NCBI GenBank assembly: GCA_024036415.1
Contig: JAMWET010000807.1
Coordinates: 147,501-211,500 of the forward strand
DNA from: Prochilodus magdalenae
Lineage: Eukaryota; Chordata; Actinopteri; Characiformes; Prochilodontidae
Reading direction: 5' to 3'
Length of the DNA: 64,000 bases
Shown here: in pieces, positions 1 through 11,617 of the stretch
Numbering within the stretch: the stretch's first letter is position 1
How the letters are laid out: each line of letters opens with the position of its first letter
Notes under the pieces: model-generated
What the model saw: the letters and a program-made list of their open reading frames with translations, nothing else
Database searches by the model: none
What the model was told of the DNA's origin: nothing
Program-made: the position numbers and the translations under genes

Positions 1-295
1 TACAGCATATCCTTAATTCAAGCTGTTGTTCTTTCTCTCGTACGCATATACAAGAGATGGAGCTGACACAGGAATGCAAACAGCATCCACATCCACACAT
101 GGCTCCAAGATTTGTTCAACCAAACAGTAGCAGTATCCAAATAAAGGACTCATCATCAATACTGTACACACAAAGGCTATCCATATGTACCTAGAACATA
201 TAGAGGATGACCTTGACCCTGAGCCCTCAGCTGTGCAGTCACTAAATCAGTTGGTTAATGGGTAATGTCAGCAGAACAGGGCAAAAAGCGCTTAC
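1..295. other. rnd2 intron 2 (partial)
   Basis: This is the intron that follows rnd2 coding exon 2 on the minus strand. It runs off the left edge of the window. I see no exon in it; the next rnd2 exon must lie outside. Confidence 0.6.
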
Positions 296-3200
296 CTGAC
301 GTGTCCCACATGTTCAGCTCAATCCGGTGTTTGTCAATCTCGAAGCTTGCGGTGTAGTTCTCAAACACTGTGGGCACGTAGCTCTGGAACAACACAAGCA
401 AACAAATGACAACCATGCCTGCGTGTGCAGTTTATCAATGGGTGGTGGAAACTGCATCCTTCTTTTCTGTGATATATATATATATGTTCACTTTTAAGAG
501 GTGGGTGGAGTAGCCTAAACGCATCCTGAGGTCGTGTTAATGCAGTGAGATAATCACTCCAGTAGAAACTAAAGGAAAGGATGTATCAAGCCAAGAAACT
601 ACGCAAGTGCTGAGTTCCCTATAGAACTGTAGAGGAACTGCAGAGGCGCATCCTGCATCTCCCAGCTTAGGGACTGGGGCTTGTTATACGCTCTTCTTCT
701 CTTTTTTTGGGATCATTTAGGTCTGAAATAAAAAGTTGGGTTAAAATAAGAGCGACAGCAGAGCAGCAGGTGCTTTCCCTTTGTAATGCATACTTATATA
801 TACACACTCATCCTCCAAAGCAGCAGTTACACCCTGAAGGAATCAACCGACAGGAATGAAACTTGGTGGGTAGGTTTGAAATTGTGAGACATGCAAATGA
901 TTGAACTTTCATGTTCAGCTGTGCATGTGACGCAGGCAAAGATGCTCCATATCGTTGTACCTGACTGATCCAACAGCCATGATTCTGAACATTCACTGAT
1001 GCCTCCGTGAATCACCATTGGCAGATGGCTGCATGACGCAGGACTACATGCACACAGGCCATTACAACAACTGTCCTTAACACCACGTCAGTGTTACCAA
1101 AGGTGTCGGGCCAGACTGTCATGGAGTGTCTCAGAAAGGAAGCAGGTGATCTTTAGTGATGAGTCCTGCTTTTGTCACGGTAGTCAGCACCATGACTAAC
1201 GGTTTGCTGCCATGCATCACATAGTGACTAGTGTCACTCCACCTCCACCCCTACTGCAACATCTGCAGGGACTGTGTGAGAATATTCAAGCTGCATGGGA
1301 TGGATCATCACAGGACACCATCAGGAACCTCTGCAACTCCATGCTGAGACATCTGGCATGTCGTGTTAGCAAGCATGGTGGCCTGACGCCATACTGAGAG
1401 ACACTACTTCTGCATGTGTAGCTCGATAAATATTCCCCGCATCAGTCTAAATGTATCATCATGTATTGTTCCTGGTGACCTTTATCTTCCTTCCCAACAG
1501 CACTGCAATCCCACACTTCCCTCTGGGTGCAACTATTATGGATGCCAAATGAAGCCAGCACCACTGAAGAGTTAGTTATGCGGATGTTTCAGCATAAATG
1601 AATCATTATGATGTAAACAATGATGTAAATGATTCTTGTGATGTCATCGCAACTTGCAAGGTCAGAATGATTCACAGTGGTGGTGCTGATAGTAACAAGA
1701 TGTCCGAGTTGCAGATGTTAGTCCACAGAAGGCTGTTAGATGGTTAGAATTACACTGCAGTCATACGTTTCTCTACAATAGGCCATTTCATATCTCAGAA
1801 CACTGTAAATGACACTGTAAAGTAGTCGTACTTTTAGAGTGAGCTATACAAACAAGTGACTTGGAATTATAGTGACAGTGTATTATGGCTATCACAACTC
1901 CTGACAGGTTAAGGGATGGGCTGCCAGGGAACAGAACTATTGGTGCAATATGGGGCTGAAAGAATAATCAATTTTATATCATAATTACAATTTAATAGAG
2001 TGCAATATTCAAATCATAAAAGCTGCTATTATAATTACTATAAAACTATTTTATAAAAAAAGCATCTTATATGAGCAACAATAACATAATATCAGAGCTT
2101 CTAAACTGCCTCTAGATGAGTTAGACCAATCAGAGGCAGTCACACAACTACGCTGTGACATCACAACCACAGCTAACTGAGACGGGATGATCTGATCTTA
2201 CTGACCAAATAACAGGCCTGGGAATCTTCAATCTTCAATTCCCAGAAAATATCTGCAGTTCAAATGCAGTCTCAGTACTGACCAGGAAAAACACAATTCC
2301 CATTTGTTCAGCCCAGATCAACGTTTCTAAAACTCAGAGCTCATTACTGCACGTGACTTCATAGTATATTGGGAAAAAACATAAGAGCCATAAGCAGACC
2401 AACACTTAAAGGGGAATGCCACCAATTTTTCTAAATTTGTGCATATTCTTGGATCGGTGTCTGGTGACTGTGCAGTGAACTGTCCCAGTGTTCCATAATG
2501 CCCTTCACATCTACAGTCACGTACACAGACAGCCTGCAGTTGTCATTTAGGAATGTGGGACCGTTAGTGCTGTGTTCTGCTCAGACATGCAGACAAGCGC
2601 AGTCAGTGGAATAGCGGGCTTAAATGGACACGAGTCTCTCTCCCTCAAGAGTCCAGTCCTCTCAGGATTGCTGGTGTCACTGAAGGGGAATTCCGCCATT
2701 TTTAAACAGAGGTGAATAATTCACTTCTTGAGATGTAAACAAAGTGGTACATGCTCAGAGAAGCATGACTGCTCACAGGTTTCTTTGCAGTGGTGGTGAT
2801 GGGAACCAAAGAGTCTAAAGTCTACAATACAAATATAGGCATATTATTTACCATCCCAAACCACCAGTGATCCCATACGGGTCCTCAGAGTTTATATATA
2901 TCATCATCGTCAAAAAAGAATTGCACACAGAAGGAAGTGTGGGATTGCTGTGCTGTTGGGAAGGAAGATAAAGGCTACCAGGAACAATACATGATGATAC
3001 ATTTAGGCTGATGTGGGGAATATTTATTGAGCTACACATACAGAAGTAGCGTCTCTCAGTGTGGCATCAGGACGCCATGTTTGCTATCGCAACGTGCCAG
3101 ACGCCTGGAGTTACATGGAGCTGTAGAATTCCCAAAGGTGTCTTGTGATAATCCATCCCGTGCAGCTTGAATATTCACAAACAGTTCCTGACGATTTAGC

Positions 3201-4191
3201 GGTAGGGATGGAGGTGGAGTGACACCAGGCCTTCTGGACGTGTGCCGCATTACAACAAACAGTCATCCTATCGCTGACCACAGTGCCTCCACACACGGGT
3301 TCATTGGTCGTCTCCACCACGACAAAAGCTGGACTCACTGGCATTCTGAGTCACTCCATGACAGCCTGGCACGACACCATAGCAGTCTGTGCCGATGTTG
3401 ATGTGGTGTTAAGGGCAGTTGTCGTAACGGTCTGTGTGCATGTAGTCCTGCATCATGGAGTCGCTTGCCAATGGTGTTGGGACTAACAGGATGACTCATG
3501 GAGGGCCTCACTGCTTGCTGAAGGTCTGAAATCGTGGCTGTTGGGTCAGTCAGGTAGAGCCATTAGGTCCGTCCTTGCTTACCCCACAGTGCGGATGAGC
3601 ATGAAACTTGAATCATTGGCATGTCTCACAATCTCAAACCTGCCCACCACGTTTCACTCCTGTAGGTTGATTTCTTTTGGGGGTGACGATCCCCCAAGAC
3701 TACTGTGAAACAGCACCTCAGACTATTCATAACCATGGCATATAATGCATTTCTGTGGCTGAGCTTTCAGAGACGTCTGGTTCCCATCACCACCACTGAA
3801 CAATTCTGACTCAGTAAGTTTCTCTAGAGCGCAGCATTTCACACCAAACCCCTCTAAGTGACTTTGATGGCACACTTAATTAGGCAGGAAATTTGAAATA
3901 CCGGTGGGGTCCCTCTTTAAATGGGCACGTCTCCCACACAGCCCCCCAGAGCAGAGTTTCTCAGACGGCTGTAGGGCTCGTGTTAAGACTACATGTAGTC
4001 AGTCACTGTAGTTTAAAAAGTCGGGGCACCCAGAGCTGGTTAGGAGCCTCACTAGCCCGTCATATTCCCCTGTTTGCAAGTTCGCTTACCTCCGGGTAGC
4101 TGTCTTTAGCGAACACGTGCAGCAGCGCCGTTTTGCCACACTGAGTGTCGCCCACCACCACGATCTTACAGCGGCTGCCCTGTCCTTCCAT
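296..4191 (-). CDS. rnd2: Rho-family GTPase RND2, 5' coding exons (partial gene)
   Basis: Two coding exons are visible on the minus strand: exon 1 at 4191-4090 (34 codons, ATG at 4191, donor GAG|gtaagc) and exon 2 at 383-296 (29 codons plus one base, acceptor ttccag, donor gtaagc). Seen: the start MEGQ, a P-loop GDTQCGKT (G1), the effector-loop PTVFENYTA and the switch II start WDTSG. Known: Rnd proteins are GTPase-deficient, constitutively GTP-bound Rho relatives that antagonise RhoA signalling and control neuronal migration and cell rounding. MEGQ and [15 protein letters not shown] fit RND2 better than RND1 or RND3, which begin MKERR. The remaining exons, including the G4/G5 motifs and the CAAX box, lie left of position 1. 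Intron 1 (3.7 kb) is full of transposon remnants. A fish-specific rnd2/rnd3 paralogue cannot be fully excluded. The family call is very safe. Confidence 0.9.
826..1533 (+). mobile_element. Degenerate Tc1/mariner-like element A in rnd2 intron 1
   Basis: Imperfect terminal inverted repeats bound this element: GTTACACCCTGAAGGAA at the left and the complement of GTTGCACCCAGAGGGAA at the right. Inside, one plus-strand frame near 1143-1180 reads VIFSDESCF, the box around the second catalytic Asp of Tc1-like transposases. An open stretch to 1397 ends in NLCNSML...SKHGGLTPY, typical of the transposase C-terminus. At about 0.7 kb it is shorter than an autonomous element of about 1.2-1.6 kb and has internal stops, so it is a dead, internally deleted copy. 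Confidence 0.75.
2411..2645 (+). repeat. Dispersed repeat; inverted partner at 5455-5645
   Basis: The segment GTCCCAGTGTTCCATAATGC and the following GGAATGTGGGACCG and TCTGCTCAGACATGCAGACA recur in reverse complement at 5455-5645. It starts with AAAGGGGAATGCCACCA, the same kind of end seen in the fold-back MITE-like family. It is non-coding. Confidence 0.6.
2690..3925. repeat. Fold-back MITE-like element split by a Tc1-like insertion
   Basis: The left arm (about 2690-2860) begins GGGGAATTCCGCCATTTTT and carries the core CAGTGGTGGTGATGGGAACC. The right arm (about 3730-3925) carries the inverted core GGTTCCCATCACCACCACTG and ends near GGTGGGGTCCCTCTTTAA. The arms are roughly complementary, as in a fold-back DNA transposon. 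The sequence between them is occupied by Tc1-like element B. This is one member of the dispersed family described in the findings. No coding capacity was seen. Confidence 0.6.
2921..3690 (-). mobile_element. Degenerate Tc1/mariner-like element B, inverted relative to element A
   Basis: This is the same family as element A but on the opposite strand. The terminus TTGCACACAGAAGGAAGTGTG is at about 2921, and the other end GGTTGATTTCTTTTGGGGGTG is at about 3666-3690. Minus-strand frames show [16 protein letters not shown] and a C-terminal SKHGVL, cognate to element A, but several stops and frameshifts break the transposase. It sits between the arms of a fold-back element, which implies a nested insertion. 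Confidence 0.7.
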
Positions 4192-4640
4192 CGCGCGCAC
4201 GGGCAACGACAGTGAACGCCTGGAAGTCCCTGCGCACGGCCAGGACACTAACCACCGTCCGCTGCTACCGGAGACACCGCTCAGGTGCCCGAGGCTGGGA
4301 AGGTGAGCGGGCAAAAGTGAGGGAATAGTCCTGAACGAGCGAGTAAGGAGAGAGGGACGGGTGGAGATAGAGAGAGATAACGGAGAGAGAGCGAGACAGA
4401 CGGAGAGGAGACAGAGTAAAAGGGAAAGACAGTAGTAGAGAAAGATAACGAGAGAAAGTGAGAGAGGGAGTGAAAAAGAGAGAGAGAGAGCGCGCGCGCA
4501 GTCCTTTCAGTTCTCACGGTGACACCTCGCTCTCTTTTGACACTTCGCGTCTTCAGTCTGTCGTGTGGGTCGCGCCCCACCCCCTGATCTGAATAACCAC
4601 ACCCACCGAACCCCCGGCGTCCAATCAAACCCCCAGACGG
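4192..4640 (-). promoter_or_regulatory. Probable rnd2 5' UTR and promoter region
   Basis: This stretch just upstream of the rnd2 ATG is relatively CpG-rich at 4190-4300 and 4490-4640. It has a purine-rich GA tract at about 4320-4490 on the plus strand and a CCAATCA box near 4621. No TATA box was recognised. The promoter call rests on position and composition only. Confidence 0.35.
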
Positions 4641-4999
4641 TCCTCATGCCCCGCTTTTGTTCTCATTCACTCCTTTGTGTGAGCCTGTATGGGAGGAAGT
4701 TCATGAGTGTCCGCTCGCCCTCAGCGCCAGGCGGCGGGGACTCAGGTGTTACAGCCCTCTGTGATAGGGATCGCTTTGGGAAACTTTAGTTCTGAGGTTT
4801 GGTTTTACTAAACGACTCAAACTAAACTTTACACGGTGTAATAATGTAGTCCTTCATCTCTCACGGCCTGGATATGACACGTGCACCCATAATAATTAAT
4901 TAATTAATTAATTAATTTAGGTGAGGCCAATCATTCTCTTAGTAGAGAGCTTTTTGAGTCATTTTTTAAAAATTTTTTAAAAAGTTTTTCTACATGATT

Positions 5000-5645
5000 A
5001 AATTGTTAAAGTGTCAGTGAAGTCATGTAGAGAGGTCTGGTATGAAATGGTCTCTTCTAGAGACAGCCAGGAGCGTTCACAGTGGTGCTGATAGGAACCA
5101 GACATCTATGTTCCAAAAGCTCCCTCAGTGAAAGTTATTATTAGATGATATGGATAAGAACGCTCTGATTTCGTGAGTTTCCTGATAAAGGTTTTGCCTA
5201 AAATGTATTTTACTCCATTTGTTTTAATCCAGTAATGGCGGAGGGATACGTGTAGGGTGTGGTAAGGCAAAGTAGTCCTTAAAGAAAACTTATTTGTTCA
5301 CGTTTCTGGTTATTTTATCACCATCAGCACTGCATATAAACACCCAGCAGGCATGTTGGGGTTCGGTGGTGGTTTTGGATAGTTAATGAAATGGTTATAT
5401 TTGGTTGCAGACGTGATCGACGCCTGGTTCCCACCACCATCACTGTTAAGGAATCGGTCCTGTAGGGTACATATAATATACCAGTCTTATCTGCATGTCC
5501 GAGCAGAACACGTCGACATTCCCACATTCCTGGATGACGACTGTGAGGTGTCTATAAGTGACTGTGGATGTAATGGGCATTATGGAACACTGGGACAGTT
5601 TACAAAATCAATAGAGCTCAATACAGAGTCTCAGCTGGGAGCAGC
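5000..5645 (-). repeat. Composite of dispersed fish repeats
   Basis: The piece at 5080-5115 carries the fold-back family core in the form CAGTGGTGCTGATAGGAACC, and 5430-5455 carries the inverted core GGTTCCCACCACCATCACTG. The part at 5455-5645 is the reverse complement of the repeat at 2411-2645. The 92-codon open frame across this area is made of repeat sequence and is not a gene. Confidence 0.55.
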
Positions 5646-7334
5646 AAGTGAAACACAGGAATAGGAAGCTAGCTCAAATGTGCATGCAGTCTGTGGAAGT
5701 CTGGGATAGAATGGACAGGAACTCTGAAGGAGCTAGTGTAATCCTTACTTGACCAGACTAGGATGTGTTATCAGTGTTATATACAGGAGACAAGCACTAG
5801 AAACTGAGACGTATCCATCATTAGTCTTTAATTAGCTAATATAATTCATGATTAAATTAATAAGTAAATGTTGGAAAAGCTTTTATGTGGTCTAATAAAT
5901 GATCAATACAACTACATAAATAATCAATCAGCTAATGTCCAACTGTAAGCTGTATTTTTAATGATGCTTCTCTTTTCTTTCTTTACCAGTATAGTGATGG
6001 AGTGCTATCCAGAGCATCAGCAGGGCCCTTAAAGAGAATGAGATCCTTCAGATGCTGATGATGAGATGTGCTGCAATAGATCTGATTCAGACAAAAGCAC
6101 CGGTATGTTATTGTAGAACAAACGATGGGCAATAAGAGAAACCCTTTCAGAACAACAGGGCCTCGTTCAGTACAAAGACTACCACACCCTGACCGGCCCA
6201 TCCCTAAGAATGATGTTCTCTTGAAGTTGGGATAGGCCCACTTTTGAGTTGATCTCTAGGGAGAGATTGCTGGATTGAACCGCCATAAAGTCTCTCTTCC
6301 ATCCTGACCGTCAGGATTTTCAGGCCTGTGTTATATCAATTAATCTGGGCTGCTTGGTTTGTCAGGTTAGGCTTAGACCATTTATATTACAAATATGTGC
6401 TTGATATTTGGAGCTTGATTATTACAGGTTCACATATTTTACACATATTAGTCATATTAATACTATATATGCACTTTTATAGACAGTTTATGTACATATA
6501 TAGATATGTATATACATAGCATAGATAATGCATCATGCTTTTGCCTCTGCATAATCCATGAGTGTGTAATACTCAGGCACATATGCTCTCTCTCTCTAAT
6601 GTATGTCATATATATGGGTGATATTATGTTAAATCATTATAGGCTGTCTAAAATAGATAGGTTGTTTAATCACACATGTAATTACACATATATAATATAT
6701 ATAAGACTAATTAATTTAACACCAATTAATAATTGATTATTATTATTACTTACTTACTTACATTAACATACACTTAAGACATCACTTTTTCCCCTCCCTG
6801 CATGATCGTTACACCTTTATATCAGTCAGTGCTTCCCACCATGTGACAAACAAGAACAATTCAGACAATTCAAAACACGCAACCTCATCCAAACACAGTG
6901 GAAACAGTGACATGGCAGGCTCTAGAGTCTGCTGACTCATCTAAATGCTGATGTAAGTGAAGAGTAAAGCAGCACAGAGACTTCAGAAGTGTCCACCATC
7001 ATCCCATCTGTCTGTTTACAAGACAATGTCTCGATAGAGCACCTCACAATGGGACGAGACAATGACCCGAAACGAGAGTGAAAACTTGCAGACCCAACAG
7101 TATTCAAAAGCGACTCAGGCTCTATGCTAATGAGGCCTGTATTTCACTGACTGGAGCCAGAAACTAAAAAACCGAGTCCTGAATAGGTCTGTGATGTCAC
7201 TAGTTTGCAGAAACCTTCAGATTAAGCTGTTTTAAATGAAAGAATTAAATGGAGTCCTTATGTTCACCAGTCCAGAAACAAAACTCCCAAAAAAAAAGAT
7301 TTAAGTGGTTTTGTGATGTCACAAAAACAGCACA

Positions 7335-7339
<5 letters not shown>

Positions 7340-7372
<33 letters not shown>
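7340..7372. repeat. (TA)n microsatellite
   Basis: About 16 uninterrupted TA dinucleotides, in intergenic DNA. Confidence 0.95.
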
Positions 7373-7374
<2 letters not shown>

Positions 7375-9885
7375 TGCATGCATGTAGTCCTGCATCATAT
7401 ACAGCCATCTGTCACAGAAAACAGGTATCTCCAAAATGGCAACTTTACAGGAGAGGCCAAAAACCGCATTTAATTTGAATGAAAGTCTATAGAACCAAAC
7501 GTCTTTTCAAGCAGTTTTATGCCATTTCTGTTGGTCCATTCTTCATGAAATTTCAAGACAGTGTAAAGTGCAGCTCCTGTGATCAAATGAGGCCTAAAAG
7601 TAAAAATCAACAAAAATGGAGATACATGTTTATCTTTGGACAGCGAAGATATATGTGGTGGACCTTAAGGGAAAAAATTACATACACAAAAGTGTAAAAT
7701 ATCAGAAATGGGTTCACGCTTTAATTAACTTCATTTCCCCATAAACTGGTGGATTTAGTTAAAATGTGGTGAAATGATTTGTTCTTTAATTAAACTGACT
7801 GAGCGTAATGCAACAGTAAGCAGTCTTGAAGTATCATGTCCTAAAAGTGACATGAATCTATCGTTTTCCAGTGGGGCAGCTTGAGGAAATATAACTATAT
7901 TATGAGGGACTTTAGGTGGGAAATGAACCAGCGTATGGCTTTTTATCTTGATCAGCTACTTGCAGTTTCATATCTCCACCTGCTGCTTCAACACTGAAAC
8001 TGCAGTCATCAAGGCTGTATTGATAAATGAAGGCTGCATCATTCATAGGCTACATTAATATACGCATGAATATGTGCAAAGCTCAGACCTATGAATATTA
8101 TATAAAGCCATTTATCCCAGCAATGTATTAATGCTTGTAAAGACACAGTACAGCATCATTAGAACGGAGGCAAATAAACATAAACACTGTAAAAAGTAAC
8201 ATACAGTTTCATACAGGTCGATTATTAGTAGTGGCATTAGTATTATTAGTATTAGTAGTCTTATTTACTAATAACTAATAAAGTATTATATTAATTCATA
8301 TGAATTGATTGATTTATATAATGTATAATAAGAACTGATGAGCCAAACTAGATATTGGATGGATACTGATAAGAAGAGGTCTGGGAATTCAACAAAACAC
8401 TGACATAACATAAATGATTTATTGTATTGTTATTGTTGTTATTAGTATTTATTATAATATTAATGCTCTCTTTACATTATATTTTATTCAAACGTTTGCA
8501 CAGAACTGTATGCCAGAGTCTTATTATTTTAGATAGGCTTTTATTATATCCACCAAAGACAGCTACAACTATTCCACTTTCACCTTGTATAAGCTGAAGC
8601 TGGGTGTCACTCCAGTTCCTGAATACATACTTGAATTATTTTGACTGAAGCATATGACCCAATTCATCAGTGTAAAGTGAAACTGCACTCAGCTGGGCCA
8701 TGAAACGCAGGCTGGAGTCCAGCACAGCACCGGCACTACGCTTGCCACATGAGCCCATGCAATGAAACACAGTATAGCGGACATTTTGGGGAAATCATAT
8801 GAGCGTGCTATAGCTCTGCTCAGTGCTCTGGATCTAAATAAAATCCTCACTAAAGCAGCAATAGATATAAAATGCTTTGCTGGAATACACACCTGCAGTC
8901 ACACCGGCTCTTTGTGGATAAGTGTCAGGCTTATTTGTCATTTGCGCAACATGGCAGGACACAAGGTCATGAATTAGTCTGACACTGACGTCTATTCAAA
9001 TGATCATATGCACTGAACACTGGAGAAGAGCAGTTCCATTAGCTGGAACTATGCAATAACTATGCAAACAGGCAAAAATGTTTAGGTTTACGCAGCCCTG
9101 ACCCTGTACATCGGACTCTTTGGCGTACCGGGGCCTTTTCTTGTGTGCTGGCAGCACCCCAAAATATTCAGTGGGTTTTAGGGGCACATGCCCAGGGGCT
9201 CAACCCAATATGGGGCCCCTTGAGCAGTTGTGAAAAAATCGAAACAGCTGTTTTGACAGGCGGTGGAACCTTTTCTAGACACACAGCGGGTCCTAACAGC
9301 AAGTGACACAACTGAGAACAACAAAATCAAAACACTTTTTAATTTCACACATTAATTTGAAGCCTCTTATCTCAGCAGTGAGTGTGCACTTTTGGCCTTG
9401 AGTGTGATCTTTATGGCCCTTCCAGTAAGAGGTGAGTACCACTTGTTTTGTGTTAGAGCTACAGTAGTAAGGTAAGCAGATACAAGTTTCCCAACAGCAG
9501 GGGGCAGTATACCGCTGTTTAAATTTAATTTAGACCACTGATGTTAAAAGTGACCCATTACAAACTCTATTGAATTCATGCCCCAAAAAACCCAATATCA
9601 GGACGACACCTCACTGATTGTTCCTTAGTTCTATCAGGCACTTGGCCGTTCCAGTGTCGACACCCTGAAGGCTTTGTGTAATGGTATGACGCTACATTTG
9701 AAGGCCCACTTGCTGTTAGGACGAGGTCTTGATTGTGTACTGAACACTAATTCTACACAGTACATTCTCTGTCCTAAACTTAAAGTATGGTTTTTGCCAG
9801 GCTAGTCCACACAGTGTTAGCATACTACACACATTCTTAATAACAGGAGATGCTGAACCATTGCTATGTCAATGCAAATCATATG

Positions 9886-10638
9886 AAGCTGGACTCTGAA
9901 GGCAGCTGGACTCTGAAGGCGGCTGGACTCTGAAGGCAGCTGGGCTCCTAAGGCTGGACTCTGAAGGCTGCTGGATTCTGAAGGCTGGACTCTGAAGGCT
10001 GCTGGACTCTGAAGGCAGCTGGGCTCTGAAGGCTGGACTCTGAAGGCTGCTGGATTCTGAAGGCTGGACTCTGAAGGCTGCTGGACTCTAAAGGCTGGAC
10101 TCTGAAGGCTGCTGGACTCTGAAGGCTGCTGGACTCTGAAGGCGGCTGGACTCTGAAGGCTGCTGGACTCTGAAGGCGGCTGGACTCTGAAGGCGGCTGG
10201 GCTCTGAAGGCTGGACTCTGAAGGCTGCTGGACTCTGAAGGCTGCTGGACTCTGAAGGCTGCTGGACTCTGAAGGCTGCTGGACTCTGACGGCAGCTGGG
10301 CTCTGAAGGCTGGACTCTGAAGGCTGCTGGATTCTGAAGGCTGGACTCTGAAGGCTGCTGGACTCTAAAGGCTGGACTCTGAAGGCGGCTGGACTCTGAA
10401 GGCGGCTGGACTCTGAAGGCGGCTGGACTCTGAAGGCGGCTGGACTCTGAAGGCTGCTGGACTCTAAAGGCTGGACTCTGAAGGCTGCTGGACTCTGAAG
10501 GCTGCTGGACTCTGAAGGCGGCTGGACTCTGAAGGCGGCTGGATTCTGAAGGCTGGACTCTGAAGGCTGCTGGACTCTGAAGGCTGGACTCTGAAGGCTG
10601 CTGGACTCTGAAGGCTGGACTCTGAAGGCTGCTGGATC
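9886..10638. repeat. 17/14-bp minisatellite of about 750 bp
   Basis: This is a tandem array of GGCTGCTGGACTCTGAA (17 bp), alternating irregularly with a form lacking three bases, GGCTGGACTCTGAA (14 bp). GGCGGC, GGCAGC and GGATTC variants also occur. There are roughly 45 units. The long open frame on the minus strand (Gln-Ser-Pro-Ala-Ala-Phe-Arg-Val units) is a by-product of 3 x 17 = 51 bases and is not evidence for a protein. Confidence 0.95.
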
Positions 10639-11399
10639 TTTTCATACAAAATGTTAACAAATAAACACAGTGTTTACTAGAACACATTTATTTTTACAGG
10701 CTGTTTGACAGATTTGGGTTGAATACATCATTTCTGGTCCTGCAATCACCATAGCTGCCTTCGTATCACCATCCGGCATTTTTTCAGATTTGTCCAGACA
10801 TGAGAAGTTCCTTGCTTTCTGTTTACAGTTGGATGGGAGGACAATAGTGTCCATCATTACTGTACTCAAAACGTACCTGGTTCTGAGCATGCATTTTTGA
10901 GTATACTCAACTTTGATACTACATACTCAATACTCAATTAGCTAGCATTGCTATCAAGAGCGCAGTGGGGACACCCATAGTGTTATGTCGATGTCCACTT
11001 CATTTTCTCCTTCAATCGCTGCGTGGTAATCGTTACACCATGCACCGTTACCTCAGGCTCTTAGGTTTCAGCAGTGAATTGTAGATTCACTGTAGATCTA
11101 CTGTAGATTTTCATAACATGTGCCTGTAGAATCTGTAAAAATGAGACCTATAATGTCGACCAAGTAGAAGATGCCAAAAAAACAAAATTTAAAAACATTA
11201 AATGTGAAAAACTAGACCCCGCAGTTCACAAGGATGCTTCAGGGTGTAATGTGTTTATTAGTTGTCAGATTTTAGCTTATGTTGTCTTTACTGGAGAAGT
11301 TCCGTCTCTTGCATGCTTTATGAGGAAGTGATGGGCTGCTTGTTTGGTTTATGTTTATCTCTGCTCTCGTGCTTACAGTGGTGATGTGTCTAACACTGC

Positions 11400-11617
11400 G
11401 GTTTATGTGCTGCTATCATGGTTCATCATAGGCCTCCGTTTCAGCCTCTGAGGCGGAACATCCATCGTCCTCGCGGTGATGGCGGCTACGCCGAGCTCGC
11501 GTTAATCCGAATCTTGAGTCATTTTTAAAGAAAATACACGTATAAAACTGGCGAGTTGCTGATTCGTAACGTGCTAGAAGAAGAGCGTGTCATCTTGGTC
11601 TAACTAATTCAGGGCTT
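11400..11617 (+). promoter_or_regulatory. Probable wtap promoter and 5' UTR exon
   Basis: This is a CpG-rich stretch with GTGATGGCGGCTACG, a YY1-like GATGGCGG core, followed by a probable non-coding first exon ending at a good donor GGGCTT|gtaagt at 11618. The matching acceptor is cccgcag just before 12427, so the coding exon carries a short untranslated leader, AGATCAAG, before the ATG. The transcription start is not directly visible. Confidence 0.5.

Larger units (their letters stand above)
4641..11400. other. Intergenic region between rnd2 and wtap
   Basis: I see no gene in these 6.8 kb. The stretch holds dispersed-repeat pieces (about 5000-5645), an AT-rich segment (6300-6780), a (TA)n run at 7340-7372 and the minisatellite at 9886-10638. 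Short open frames here lack splice-consistent partners or any family resemblance. The two genes are divergently oriented, so distal control elements could lie here, but none was identified. Confidence 0.5.

Noticed and set aside
4281..4628. 115-codon minus-strand open frame rich in Ser/Leu
   Set aside because: It translates a GA/CT-rich simple-sequence tract in the probable rnd2 5' UTR/promoter. It is not a conserved protein.
5386..5664. 92-codon plus-strand open frame with several Cys residues
   Set aside because: Its sequence is part of a dispersed repeat also found inverted at 2411-2645, with no splice partner or family similarity.
9886..10638. CRISPR-like array
   Set aside because: Units are directly contiguous without unique spacers, and the organism is a vertebrate.
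10088..10687. 199-codon minus-strand open frame with repeating QQPSESS/AAFRVQ units
   Set aside because: It lies wholly within the 17/14-bp minisatellite. Openness follows from the repeat having no stops in several frames, and there are no flanking gene signals.
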